In this document: positions 1 through 5,511 of the stretch, one piece after another
How positions within the stretch are numbered: the stretch's first letter is position 1
How the letters are laid out: each line of letters begins with the position of its first letter
Assembly: GCA_947598455.1 (NCBI GenBank)
Contig: CANQFI010000098.1
Coordinates: 1 to 5,539 of the forward strand
Length of the DNA stretch: 5,539 nt
Source: an uncultured Bacilli bacterium
Lineage (GTDB): Bacteria; Bacillota_I; Bacilli_A; RF39; UBA660
Direction of reading: 5' to 3'
Made by a program: the position numbers and the translations under genes
The notes under the pieces: generated by a model
Told to the model about the DNA's origin: nothing
Database searches by the model: none
The model's input: the letters and a program-made list of their open reading frames with translations, nothing else

Positions 1-53
1 TTTATCACCAATAATATGGTATCAAAAAATTATCGAAAGGTAAATGCTATTAA

Positions 54-82
54 TTGAATTATCTTAAAATATATAATATAAT
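54..82 (+). promoter_or_regulatory. Vegetative (sigma-A-type) promoter for the surface protein gene
   Basis: A -35-like TTGAAT (54-59) is separated by exactly 17 bases from a perfect TATAAT (77-82). An overlapping TATAAT at 72-77 would give only a 12-base spacer, so the second is preferred. Transcription would start near 89, leaving a leader of about 20 bases that carries the Shine-Dalgarno AGGGAG (99-104), five bases before the ATG at 110. The surroundings are very AT-rich, so chance TATAAT matches are common; the correct spacing is what supports the call. Confidence 0.6.
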
Positions 83-109
83 AAAAAATAGAAAGAATAG
101 GGAGTTAGT

Positions 110-1975
110 ATGAAAAAGATAAAATTAGTATTATTAACATTTCTTTTTACTTTTATTTTGTTTCCTTATTTAGTAAAAGCTGCTACCTTCCTAGAAGCTT
201 CAACTCAAAGACCAGTTGTTGGTTCAGATGTTTATATTTTGTTAAGTGCAAGATATGGCGATTTTCAAATAAGAGAAATTTATCTTCGTATTAAATATGA
301 CCCATCTTACTTTGAATTTGAGCAAACATATTGGATTCAAGGAACAGGTACTGTTGATGCAAAAGATGGATATTTATATATAAAAAAGCCTGATAATGGT
401 CGTAATTGGACTAGTGGAAATCAAATGCAGTTTAAGTTTAAAGTATTAAAAACTGGAGTATCTAAAGTAGAAGTTGATGCAGTTGATGAAAATGGCAATG
501 TTGTTGAATCGTATTATACTAATGGTGACCCAATTGCACAACAATTTGCCAATGTAACTATTAATGCCGTTAATCCAAGTACTAATACTTTTTTAAGTGG
601 TTTATCTGTCGATGGTTATACCCTAAATCCGACTTTTAGTCAAACTACTTATGAGTATAAATTAACAGTTCCTTCAAATGTTACTGAAGTAAATATAAAT
701 GCCAATAAAGGTGATGTTAATCAAACAATAACTGGTATTGGTAAAAAAAGTCTTGAATATGGACCTAACAGAGTTAGGGTTGTTGTAAATGCTCAAGATG
801 GTTCTTCTAGAACATATCAAATAATGATAACAAGAACAGACAATCGTTCTGGTGATACCACCCTAAAAAGTTTAGCTGTTACAAATACTAATATATCTTA
901 TCAAAAAGATCAAACTACTTATGAGGCTGTTGTAAGTAGAAGCGTCGAGTCTGTTTTAATTACAGCTGTGACATCAGATTCTCGCGCTACAATTATTGGA
1001 ACTGGTACTAAAAATTTAAATATAGGCCTTAATACTTTTACTTTACAGGTAACTTCTTCTAATGGTGCTGAATCAAACTATACAATTAATATCACTAGAT
1101 CCAATGAAGAAATAGCAACTATTACTCAGAGCAGTAAACTAAAAAGTCTTAAAATAAATAATTTAGCTTTATCACTTGGTACCTCAACAACTTTCTTATA
1201 TAGCGTACCAAAAGATACCAATTTTTTAAATTTAGAATATACAGCAGAAAGTACTACAGCAACCACAGAAATAAATGGTAATGAGAATTTTAAATCAGGA
1301 CTCAACTTAGTTAAAATAATTGTTACAGAAAAAAATGATGAAAAAACTGAATATAGTATCATTGTTTATAAACACCCAGAAGATGCTACTTTTATAACTG
1401 ATTTATCTTCAAATATAAATGGTAATATATTATTAGAAAATAGTACAACAGATAATCATATTATACCTAGTAGTATTTTAAATAAACTATCTAGTAATAA
1501 TTATAAATTATATTATGATGTTGTTGATACTTATGGTGGTCTTTTATATCAAGTTACTTTACATAATAATCTTCCTACAGAAGATTTAGATATATCTTTT
1601 AATAAAGAAAATGATAATCTTACTTATCAAACCAAAATACCTGAAGGAAATGAAATATTACTTTATTTAGATGGCAAATATAAAAATGATGATATTGTTC
1701 GTATTTACTCATATAATGAACCAGGTAAATATACTTTAATCACTGATGGTGTTAAAGTTAATAATGGTTATGTTTCATTCATAACTAATGGTGAACAATA
1801 TTATATTATTACTTCTAATGAATTAATAAAAAAAGAAGGAATAATTACTAAATTATTTAATAAATACAAAACATATGTAATTATTGGTATAGTAATTTTA
1901 ATTGTTATAATCACTACAATAATATTAATAAATAAGAAAAAGAAGACAAAAGAACAAAATGAACCATTATATTAA
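110..1975 (+). CDS. Secreted, membrane-anchored surface protein with cohesin-like and cadherin-like beta-sandwich domains
   Basis: A 621-residue cell-surface protein. Residues 1-24 form a signal peptide (KK start, hydrophobic core, VKA cleavage site). Residues about 26-155 resemble a cohesin-type beta-sandwich (segments such as EIYLRIKYDPSYFEF, then MQFKFKVLKTG). Three repeats of the cadherin-like beta-sandwich family (Pfam Cadherin-like type) follow at about 160-242, 250-331 and 342-421. Each opens with a LxSLxV/KSLxI strand, and the first two carry QTTYE; repeats 1 and 2 end in ITR. Residues about 425-575 are beta-rich, ending in a GYVSFIT..YYIIT segment like those in other Firmicutes surface proteins. 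A transmembrane helix (about 588-608) and a KKKKTK tail anchor the C-terminus; I see no LPxTG motif. The start follows AGGGAG at 99-104. A role in adhesion or protein display is inference: cohesins classically bind dockerins, but no dockerin is visible here. Domain calls are by eye; the secreted, anchored topology is the surest part. Confidence 0.85.
   Translation: MKKIKLVLLTFLFTFILFPYLVKAATFLEASTQRPVVGSDVYILLSARYGDFQIREIYLRIKYDPSYFEFEQTYWIQGTGTVDAKDGYLYIKKPDNGRNWTSGNQMQFKFKVLKTGVSKVEVDAVDENGNVVESYYTNGDPIAQQFANVTINAVNPSTNTFLSGLSVDGYTLNPTFSQTTYEYKLTVPSNVTEVNINANKGDVNQTITGIGKKSLEYGPNRVRVVVNAQDGSSRTYQIMITRTDNRSGDTTLKSLAVTNTNISYQKDQTTYEAVVSRSVESVLITAVTSDSRATIIGTGTKNLNIGLNTFTLQVTSSNGAESNYTINITRSNEEIATITQSSKLKSLKINNLALSLGTSTTFLYSVPKDTNFLNLEYTAESTTATTEINGNENFKSGLNLVKIIVTEKNDEKTEYSIIVYKHPEDATFITDLSSNINGNILLENSTTDNHIIPSSILNKLSSNNYKLYYDVVDTYGGLLYQVTLHNNLPTEDLDISFNKENDNLTYQTKIPEGNEILLYLDGKYKNDDIVRIYSYNEPGKYTLITDGVKVNNGYVSFITNGEQYYIITSNELIKKEGIITKLFNKYKTYVIIGIVILIVIITTIILINKKKKTKEQNEPLY
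587..1372 (+). repeat. Three tandem cadherin-like beta-sandwich repeats within the surface protein
   Basis: Three protein-level repeats of about 80 residues occupy roughly 587-835, 857-1102 and 1133-1372. Shared features are an opening L-S-L or K-S-L strand, a central TTYE or TTFLY motif, a G-x-N-x-[VFL] turn (GPNRVRV, GLNTFTL, GLNLVKI) and a closing Y-x-I-x-I/V strand. Copies 1 and 2 also keep a 16-base identical DNA segment (640-655 and 910-925), exactly 270 bases (90 codons) apart. The third copy is the most diverged. Confidence 0.75.
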
Positions 1976-1986
1976 TGGTTTTTTTT
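1962..1986 (+). terminator. Rho-independent terminator overlapping the surface-protein stop codon
   Basis: A perfect 8-base stem, AACCATTA (1962-1969) with TAATGGTT (1973-1980), closes a 3-base loop and runs into an eight-T tract (1979-1986). The TAA stop (1973-1975) is the start of the 3' arm, so the last codons of the gene encode the hairpin. It separates the surface protein gene from the rel homologue downstream. Confidence 0.8.
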
Positions 1987-1995
1987 ATTCTTTTG

Positions 1996-2004
1996 TGCTA
2001 TTAT
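1996..2004 (+). promoter_or_regulatory. Possible extended -10 promoter for the rel homologue
   Basis: TGCTATTAT (1996-2004) matches the extended -10 form TGn-TATAAT with one mismatch in the hexamer. No good -35 hexamer sits 16-18 bases upstream, where the T-tract of the preceding terminator lies. Predicted initiation near 2011 would exclude the upstream ATG at 1959 and leave a leader of about 26 bases before the ATG at 2037. The placement just after a terminator is sensible, but the motif is short in AT-rich DNA. Confidence 0.35.
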
Positions 2005-2021
2005 GTTGCCATGCTAGTAAT

Positions 2022-2028
2022 GGAAGTG
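2022..2028 (+). promoter_or_regulatory. Ribosome binding site fixing the rel homologue start at 2037
   Basis: GGAAGTG lies eight bases before the ATG at 2037. The longer reading from ATG 1959 would begin inside the upstream gene and read through its terminator. It would add 26 residues (many hydrophobic or Cys) with no counterpart in Rel proteins, whose N-terminus aligns from the 2037 Met onwards. Confidence 0.7.
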
Positions 2029-2036
2029 TGTTTATT

Positions 2037-3467
2037 ATGAGTATAACAATTGATGAAGTTATAAAAGAAATTGAAAAATATAATCCTGATGAAATAGAAA
2101 GAGTAAAAAAGGCTTACAAAGTAGCAAGCTACGCCCATCGTAATCAAAAAAGAGAAAGTGGAGAACCATACATTATTCATCCTTTAAATGTATGTTTAAA
2201 TTTAACAACTTTTAAAGCCGATGGTTCTTCACTATGTGCTGGTCTTTTACATGACGTCGTCGAAGATACTGAATTAAGTATTGAAGATATTAAAAGAGAT
2301 TTTGGGGAAGATGTCGCCTTTTTAGTTGATGGAGTTACTAAAATAAGTAACATGCATTTTAATAATAAAACAGAAGAGACTAATGCTAATATAAGAAGAC
2401 TAATTAATAGTTTAAATGATGATGTTAGAATAATTATAATTAAATTATGTGATCGTTTGCATAATATGCGTACATTGTCTTTTAAAGAGGAATATAAACA
2501 GAAAAGAAGTGCTGAAGAAACTTTATATATCTTTGTTCCATTAGCTTATTTTATTGGCGCTTTTAAATTAAAATGTGAACTAGAAGATTTGTGTTTATTA
2601 TATTTGGATAAACCTTCATATGATATGTTAAACGAAAAAGAAAAAGAAATAGAAATAGATTATAAAGAATGTTGTAATCAGGCAAGAATTGATGTTACAA
2701 ATATTTTAAACAAAAATAATATTAAATTTACTTATCGTACTAAAATATTAAACATTTATCATTTATATCAAAAATTAAATAAAGGTTACAAACTAAATAA
2801 TATTCATGATTTAGTAAATTTTAAACTAATTTTAGAAGATGATGAAGATCCATACCGTGTTCTAGGTTTAATTCACAAACTTTATACTCCTATGAATAAT
2901 AAATTTAAAGACTATATAGCTTGTCCAAAAACTAATATGTATCGTTCTCTTCATACTACAGTCTTCGGTCCAAATAATCATTTATTACAATTTCAAATTA
3001 AGACCAAATCAATGGATGATATAAATTCAATTGGCTTAGCTGCGTACTGGAAATTCTTTAAGGAAGAAGGACATACTAAAATGCAACATGAACTTAAGTT
3101 AAATTATCAATTTTTTAATACATTAAGAGATTTAAATGATGTTATAAAAAGTGATTCAGATTTTATTGCTCATGTTAAACAAGAAATATTTTTAAACAAT
3201 ATTTACGTATATACTGTTAAAGGTGAGTTAATAGAAATGCCTAAAGGTTCAACAGTAATAGATTTTGCTTATAGATTACACACTGATATAGGTAATCACT
3301 TACATAAAGCATATATTAATGGTAAAGAAGTAAAACTAAATCATAAACTTAATAACAAAGATCGTATAATGATTATTCAAAGTGAAAAAGCTCATCCCCA
3401 AAAAAAATGGTTAGATAATATTGTAACTTCTAAAGCTAAAAGAAGTATTAAAGAATATTTAAAATAG
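2037..3467 (+). CDS. rel: Short RelA/SpoT-family protein: intact (p)ppGpp hydrolase, degenerate synthetase, TGS domain
   Basis: From the ATG at 2037 the product has 476 residues; full-length Rel proteins have about 700-750. The HD hydrolase domain (about 20-180) keeps all the expected metal and substrate residues: R39, H48 (IIHP), H72-D73 and E76-D77 (LHDVVEDT), D139 and N143 (CDRLHN). The synthetase domain (about 225-340) is recognisable (KFKDYIACPK, SLHTTVFGP, Mg-binding D258) but eroded. The catalytic Glu of the usual E-x-QIRT motif is Gln318 (QFQIKT), the ATP-binding R-x-K loop is displaced or lost (236-247), and the M-H...E...AAHW segment reads MDD...S...AAYW. A TGS domain (about 388-448) keeps the tRNA-end-contacting His415. 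The protein stops about 28 residues after TGS, so the helical, zinc-finger and ACT/RRM regulatory domains are absent. The expected role is cytosolic (p)ppGpp hydrolysis rather than synthesis; this is inferred from residues. The gene appears monocistronic. Confidence 0.9.
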   Translation: MSITIDEVIKEIEKYNPDEIERVKKAYKVASYAHRNQKRESGEPYIIHPLNVCLNLTTFKADGSSLCAGLLHDVVEDTELSIEDIKRDFGEDVAFLVDGVTKISNMHFNNKTEETNANIRRLINSLNDDVRIIIIKLCDRLHNMRTLSFKEEYKQKRSAEETLYIFVPLAYFIGAFKLKCELEDLCLLYLDKPSYDMLNEKEKEIEIDYKECCNQARIDVTNILNKNNIKFTYRTKILNIYHLYQKLNKGYKLNNIHDLVNFKLILEDDEDPYRVLGLIHKLYTPMNNKFKDYIACPKTNMYRSLHTTVFGPNNHLLQFQIKTKSMDDINSIGLAAYWKFFKEEGHTKMQHELKLNYQFFNTLRDLNDVIKSDSDFIAHVKQEIFLNNIYVYTVKGELIEMPKGSTVIDFAYRLHTDIGNHLHKAYINGKEVKLNHKLNNKDRIMIIQSEKAHPQKKWLDNIVTSKAKRSIKEYLK

Positions 3468-3493
3468 ATTATAAAAAAATAATCTATTTTTTT
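3461..3493 (+). terminator. Rho-independent terminator spanning the rel homologue stop codon
   Basis: A perfect 12-base inverted repeat, AAAATAGATTAT (3461-3472) and ATAATCTATTTT (3479-3490), closes a six-A loop and continues into T residues to 3493. The TAG stop (3465-3467) is inside the 5' arm. The stem is AT-rich but long. A dedicated terminator at the stop suggests that the short Rel form is an established gene end rather than a recent truncation. Confidence 0.8.
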
Positions 3494-3537
3494 CTCACAT
3501 AAAATATTCTTTTTATTAAAAAAATATATTCATGTAA

Positions 3538-3566
3538 TTGACAATATTTTACTTTATTGTTATGCT
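3538..3566 (+). promoter_or_regulatory. Vegetative promoter for the M15 carboxypeptidase gene, with an internal dyad
   Basis: A consensus TTGACA (3538-3543) is followed after exactly 17 bases by TATGCT (3561-3566), preceded by TG (3558-3559) as in extended -10 promoters. Initiation near 3573 gives a leader of about 147 bases before the ATG at 3720. An inverted repeat, ACAATA (3541-3546) and TATTGT (3555-3560), lies between and partly over the promoter hexamers and could be an operator, though no known regulator's site is recognised. Confidence 0.6.
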
Positions 3567-3600
3567 ATTAAAAGTATAAAGATAATAAAAGAATCTTTAA

Positions 3601-3714
3601 GAGCTAAAAAATTCACAAACAAATAATTTATTCATAGTTGGCATAATTATTGTAGTAATAGTATTAATATATTTACTATATGCTTTATTTAGAATTAAAA
3701 AAAATAGGAAGTAG
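3601..3714 (+). pseudogene. Start-less 37-codon frame encoding a transmembrane segment (gene remnant or unrecognised small protein)
   Basis: From just after an in-frame TAA (3598-3600) to the TAG at 3712-3714, an open frame encodes ELKNSQTNN, about 20 strongly hydrophobic residues (LFIVGIII...LIYLLYALF) and a basic tail RIKKNRK. This is the profile of a single-pass membrane protein. There is no ATG, GTG or TTG in frame, so translation would need an ATA/ATT-type start, or the frame is what remains of a longer gene. An A-run at 3606-3611 could hide a one-base indel, but the alternative frame upstream also lacks a start. The stop lies five bases before the downstream ATG, and that gene's Shine-Dalgarno (3706-3711) is inside this frame, as in a coupled pair. 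AT-rich DNA rich in ATA/ATT/TTA codons can mimic a membrane helix by chance. Confidence 0.3.
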
Positions 3715-3719
3715 GTATA

Positions 3720-4919
3720 ATGAAATTATTTAAAATAAATAAAATTTACATAATTAGTTTATCTTTTGTAGTAATAGCAATTATAACTATTACTATTTTA
3801 TTGTTAAATCATAAACCTCAAGAATTAATTTTAGAATATAAAAATATTACAGTGAATCTTAATGATCAAATATATAATACTGACTCCATAACTAAATTAG
3901 AAAATGGTCAAATTATTTCCGACAAAGAACTTGTTGATACAAGTAAAATTGGTAAAAAAGAAGTAGTATTATTAGTTGAGGATTTACATAATAATTTAAA
4001 AGAAATAAGTGTTTTCATAGAAGTTGTTGACAATGTTAAACCTATTATTAACTGTTCAAAAGAATTAATAACTACTGAACATAATCCTATAAATTTATTA
4101 GAAAATGTAAACGTTACTGATAATTCTAATGAATCAATAATTCCTACTATTGAAGGTGATTATAACTTTGATGTAGCTAATACTTATAATTTATTTTATG
4201 TTGCTAAAGATTCGAGTGGTAATGTTACTAAGGAAACTTTTAATTTAATTGTAAATAAAGATAATTCTTCTGAACAACCTAAAGAAACAACACAATCTAC
4301 GAGTAACAATCAAAATTCCAAAGATAACTCTTCCAAACCAGATTCCAATGATGAAATCCATTTTACAACTTCTAAAGGTTTTGAAGGAGTAACTAAAAAT
4401 GGTATTACCTATATTGATGGTTATTTAATTGTTAATAAAACATATTCTTTACCATCTTCTTATGGTACAAAATTAACCAAAGAAACAACCGATGCCTTTA
4501 ATGAAATGCAAGATGCTGCCATTTTAGATGGTATAAAATTATGGATTCAAAGTGGTTTTCGTTCTTATGCAACTCAAGAAAAATTATTTAATAGTTATGT
4601 TAAAAAAGATGGTGTTGCTAAAGCCGAAACTTACTCAGCTAGACCTGGTAATTCTGAACATCAAAGTGGTTTAGCTTTTGATGTTAATATTATAAATGAT
4701 AATTTTATTGGTACTCCAGAAGCTATTTGGTTAGAAAAAAATTGTTATAAATATGGTTTTATCTTAAGATATCCACAAGGTAAAACAAATGAAACTGGTT
4801 ATAAATATGAACCATGGCATTTTCGTTATGTTGGAAAAGAACTAGCGGAAAAACTATATAATAATGGTAGTTGGCTTACAATGGAAGATTATTTTGGAAT
4901 AACAAGTGAATACAATTAG
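3720..4919 (+). CDS. Membrane-anchored D-alanyl-D-alanine carboxypeptidase, M15B/VanY family, with Ig-like domains
   Basis: The product has 399 residues. An uncleaved-looking signal anchor (about 9-29) puts the rest outside the cell. Two Ig-like beta domains follow: about 36-104, and about 105-179 with the VxDNSxE...YxVAKDSSGNVT pattern of DUF5011/HYR-type domains. A Ser/Asn/Lys-rich linker (about 180-215) leads to the peptidase domain (about 216-395). That domain has the M15B signature complete: SGFRSYATQ with substrate-binding R281, S-x-H-x-x-G-x-A-x-D with zinc ligands H314 and D321, and EPWHF with catalytic E364 and zinc ligand H367. The family removes the terminal D-Ala from peptidoglycan stem peptides, limiting crosslinking. 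The start follows AGGAAG (3706-3711) with eight bases spacing. Vancomycin resistance is not implied: no vanS/R/H/A-type genes are visible, and such enzymes are common housekeeping wall hydrolases. DD- rather than LD-carboxypeptidase activity is assumed from the family. Confidence 0.9.
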   Translation: MKLFKINKIYIISLSFVVIAIITITILLLNHKPQELILEYKNITVNLNDQIYNTDSITKLENGQIISDKELVDTSKIGKKEVVLLVEDLHNNLKEISVFIEVVDNVKPIINCSKELITTEHNPINLLENVNVTDNSNESIIPTIEGDYNFDVANTYNLFYVAKDSSGNVTKETFNLIVNKDNSSEQPKETTQSTSNNQNSKDNSSKPDSNDEIHFTTSKGFEGVTKNGITYIDGYLIVNKTYSLPSSYGTKLTKETTDAFNEMQDAAILDGIKLWIQSGFRSYATQEKLFNSYVKKDGVAKAETYSARPGNSEHQSGLAFDVNIINDNFIGTPEAIWLEKNCYKYGFILRYPQGKTNETGYKYEPWHFRYVGKELAEKLYNNGSWLTMEDYFGITSEYN

Positions 4920-4940
4920 ATGCTTAAATGCATCTTTTTT
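4918..4940 (+). terminator. Rho-independent terminator after the carboxypeptidase gene
   Basis: A six-base stem, AGATGC (4918-4923) with GCATCT (4930-4935), closes a six-base loop and leads into six T residues (4935-4940). Two bases of the TAG stop (4917-4919) are the first bases of the 5' arm. It isolates the following cotE gene from read-through. Confidence 0.75.
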
Positions 4941-4942
4941 AT

Positions 4943-4971
4943 TCAATTATTAGGACATTAATGCATACATT
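4943..4971 (+). promoter_or_regulatory. cotE: Sporulation (sigma-E-like) promoter for cotE
   Basis: CATACATT (4964-4971) fits the -10 consensus of the mother-cell factor sigma-E (CATACAnT) exactly. CATACATTA also fits the sigma-K form CATAnnnTA. The -35 is weaker: TCAATTA (4943-4949) lies 14 bases upstream and matches the KMATATT consensus at four of seven positions. No AC dinucleotide sits at the usual sigma-K distance. In Bacillus subtilis cotE is transcribed from sigma-E and sigma-K promoters, so the match is biologically consistent. Initiation near 4978 would leave a very short leader, with the Shine-Dalgarno almost at the 5' end, which is a caution. Confidence 0.5.
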
Positions 4972-4989
4972 AAATTAGAGGTGATATAA

Positions 4990-5511
4990 ATGTCCAATTT
5001 CAAAGAAATTGTTACTAAAACTATTGTCGGCAAAGGTCGTAAAACATCAAGCGATAATTATTCTTTAACACCTGAAAATACCCCTAATACTGTTTTAGGC
5101 TGTTGGGTAATAAATCATAAATTTGATGGCTCTAATAATAAAAATGATGTTAATATCAATGGTTCTTTTGATGTAAATGTTTGGTATTCCTATGATAATG
5201 ATTCTAAAACAGCTGTTACAACAAGAAATTTTCCTTATCAAGATCATATGAAATTAAGAGTAAAAGAATTAGATTCGTTATCTAATGACAATGAAATTAT
5301 TGTTAGAAGTTTAAAACAGCCAACTGTTCAAGATGTTAAGATAAACGGTAATGATGTAACCTTAAGTATTGAAAAAGAATTAGGTGTTGAAATAGTTGGT
5401 GAAGGTAAAGTTAAAATCGCTATTGAAGAAGATGAATTACCTTGGGATGACCTTTATGAAGAAGAATCAGTTGAAGATATTAAAGAAGATTATATAAAAG
5501 AAGAAAAATAA
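4990..5511 (+). CDS. cotE: Outer spore coat morphogenetic protein CotE
   Basis: At 173 residues this is close to the 181 of Bacillus subtilis CotE and recognisable along its length. The N-terminus (FKEIVTKTIVGKGRK, 4-18) corresponds to the YREIITKAVVAKGRK region. It is followed by VLGCWVINHKFDG (35-47) and DVNVWYSYDNDSKT (61-74), both near-diagnostic, then a beta-rich middle with RSLKQP (106-111) and a Glu/Asp-rich tail (about 146-173), also typical. CotE is made in the mother cell, localises around the forespore on the SpoIVA-dependent basement layer, and recruits the outer coat proteins. The start is fixed by a strong Shine-Dalgarno, AGGTGAT (4979-4985), four bases before the ATG. A sigma-E-like promoter and flanking terminators indicate a single-gene unit. 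The B. subtilis neighbours (ymcA upstream, mutS downstream) are not in this window; what follows 5539 is unknown. Confidence 0.93.
   Translation: MSNFKEIVTKTIVGKGRKTSSDNYSLTPENTPNTVLGCWVINHKFDGSNNKNDVNINGSFDVNVWYSYDNDSKTAVTTRNFPYQDHMKLRVKELDSLSNDNEIIVRSLKQPTVQDVKINGNDVTLSIEKELGVEIVGEGKVKIAIEEDELPWDDLYEEESVEDIKEDYIKEEK

Noticed and set aside
1..50. Possible hairpin ACCA...TGGT near the window start
   Set aside because: The stem is only four bases and no T tract follows, so neither a terminator nor a riboswitch can be supported.
16..57. 13-codon frame starting ATG at 16
   Set aside because: It has no ribosome binding site and no recognisable peptide features, and it overlaps the likely promoter of the surface protein gene.
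1126..1362. 78-codon open frame on the - strand
   Set aside because: It lies wholly inside the surface protein gene, has no Shine-Dalgarno or promoter support, and reads as an AT-rich antisense shadow of a well-supported gene.
1959..2036. 26-residue N-terminal extension of the rel homologue
   Set aside because: It overlaps the end of the previous gene and its terminator, lacks a ribosome binding site, and has no counterpart in Rel proteins; the ATG at 2037 has a well-spaced GGAAGTG.
3591..3614. GAAT...ATTC inverted repeat in the carboxypeptidase leader as a regulatory RNA hairpin
   Set aside because: The stem is four base pairs plus imperfect extensions in AT-rich DNA; no riboswitch or T-box motif is recognisable.
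3720..4919. Vancomycin resistance determinant
   Set aside because: VanY-family similarity alone does not imply resistance; no ligase, dehydrogenase, VanX or two-component genes are present, and the protein looks like a general wall carboxypeptidase.
110..5511. Alternative genetic code (TGA read as Trp), as in Mollicutes
   Set aside because: All 11 Trp residues I located in the four proteins are TGG, and no in-frame TGA is needed. The four stops are TAA or TAG, so the window neither requires nor excludes recoding.
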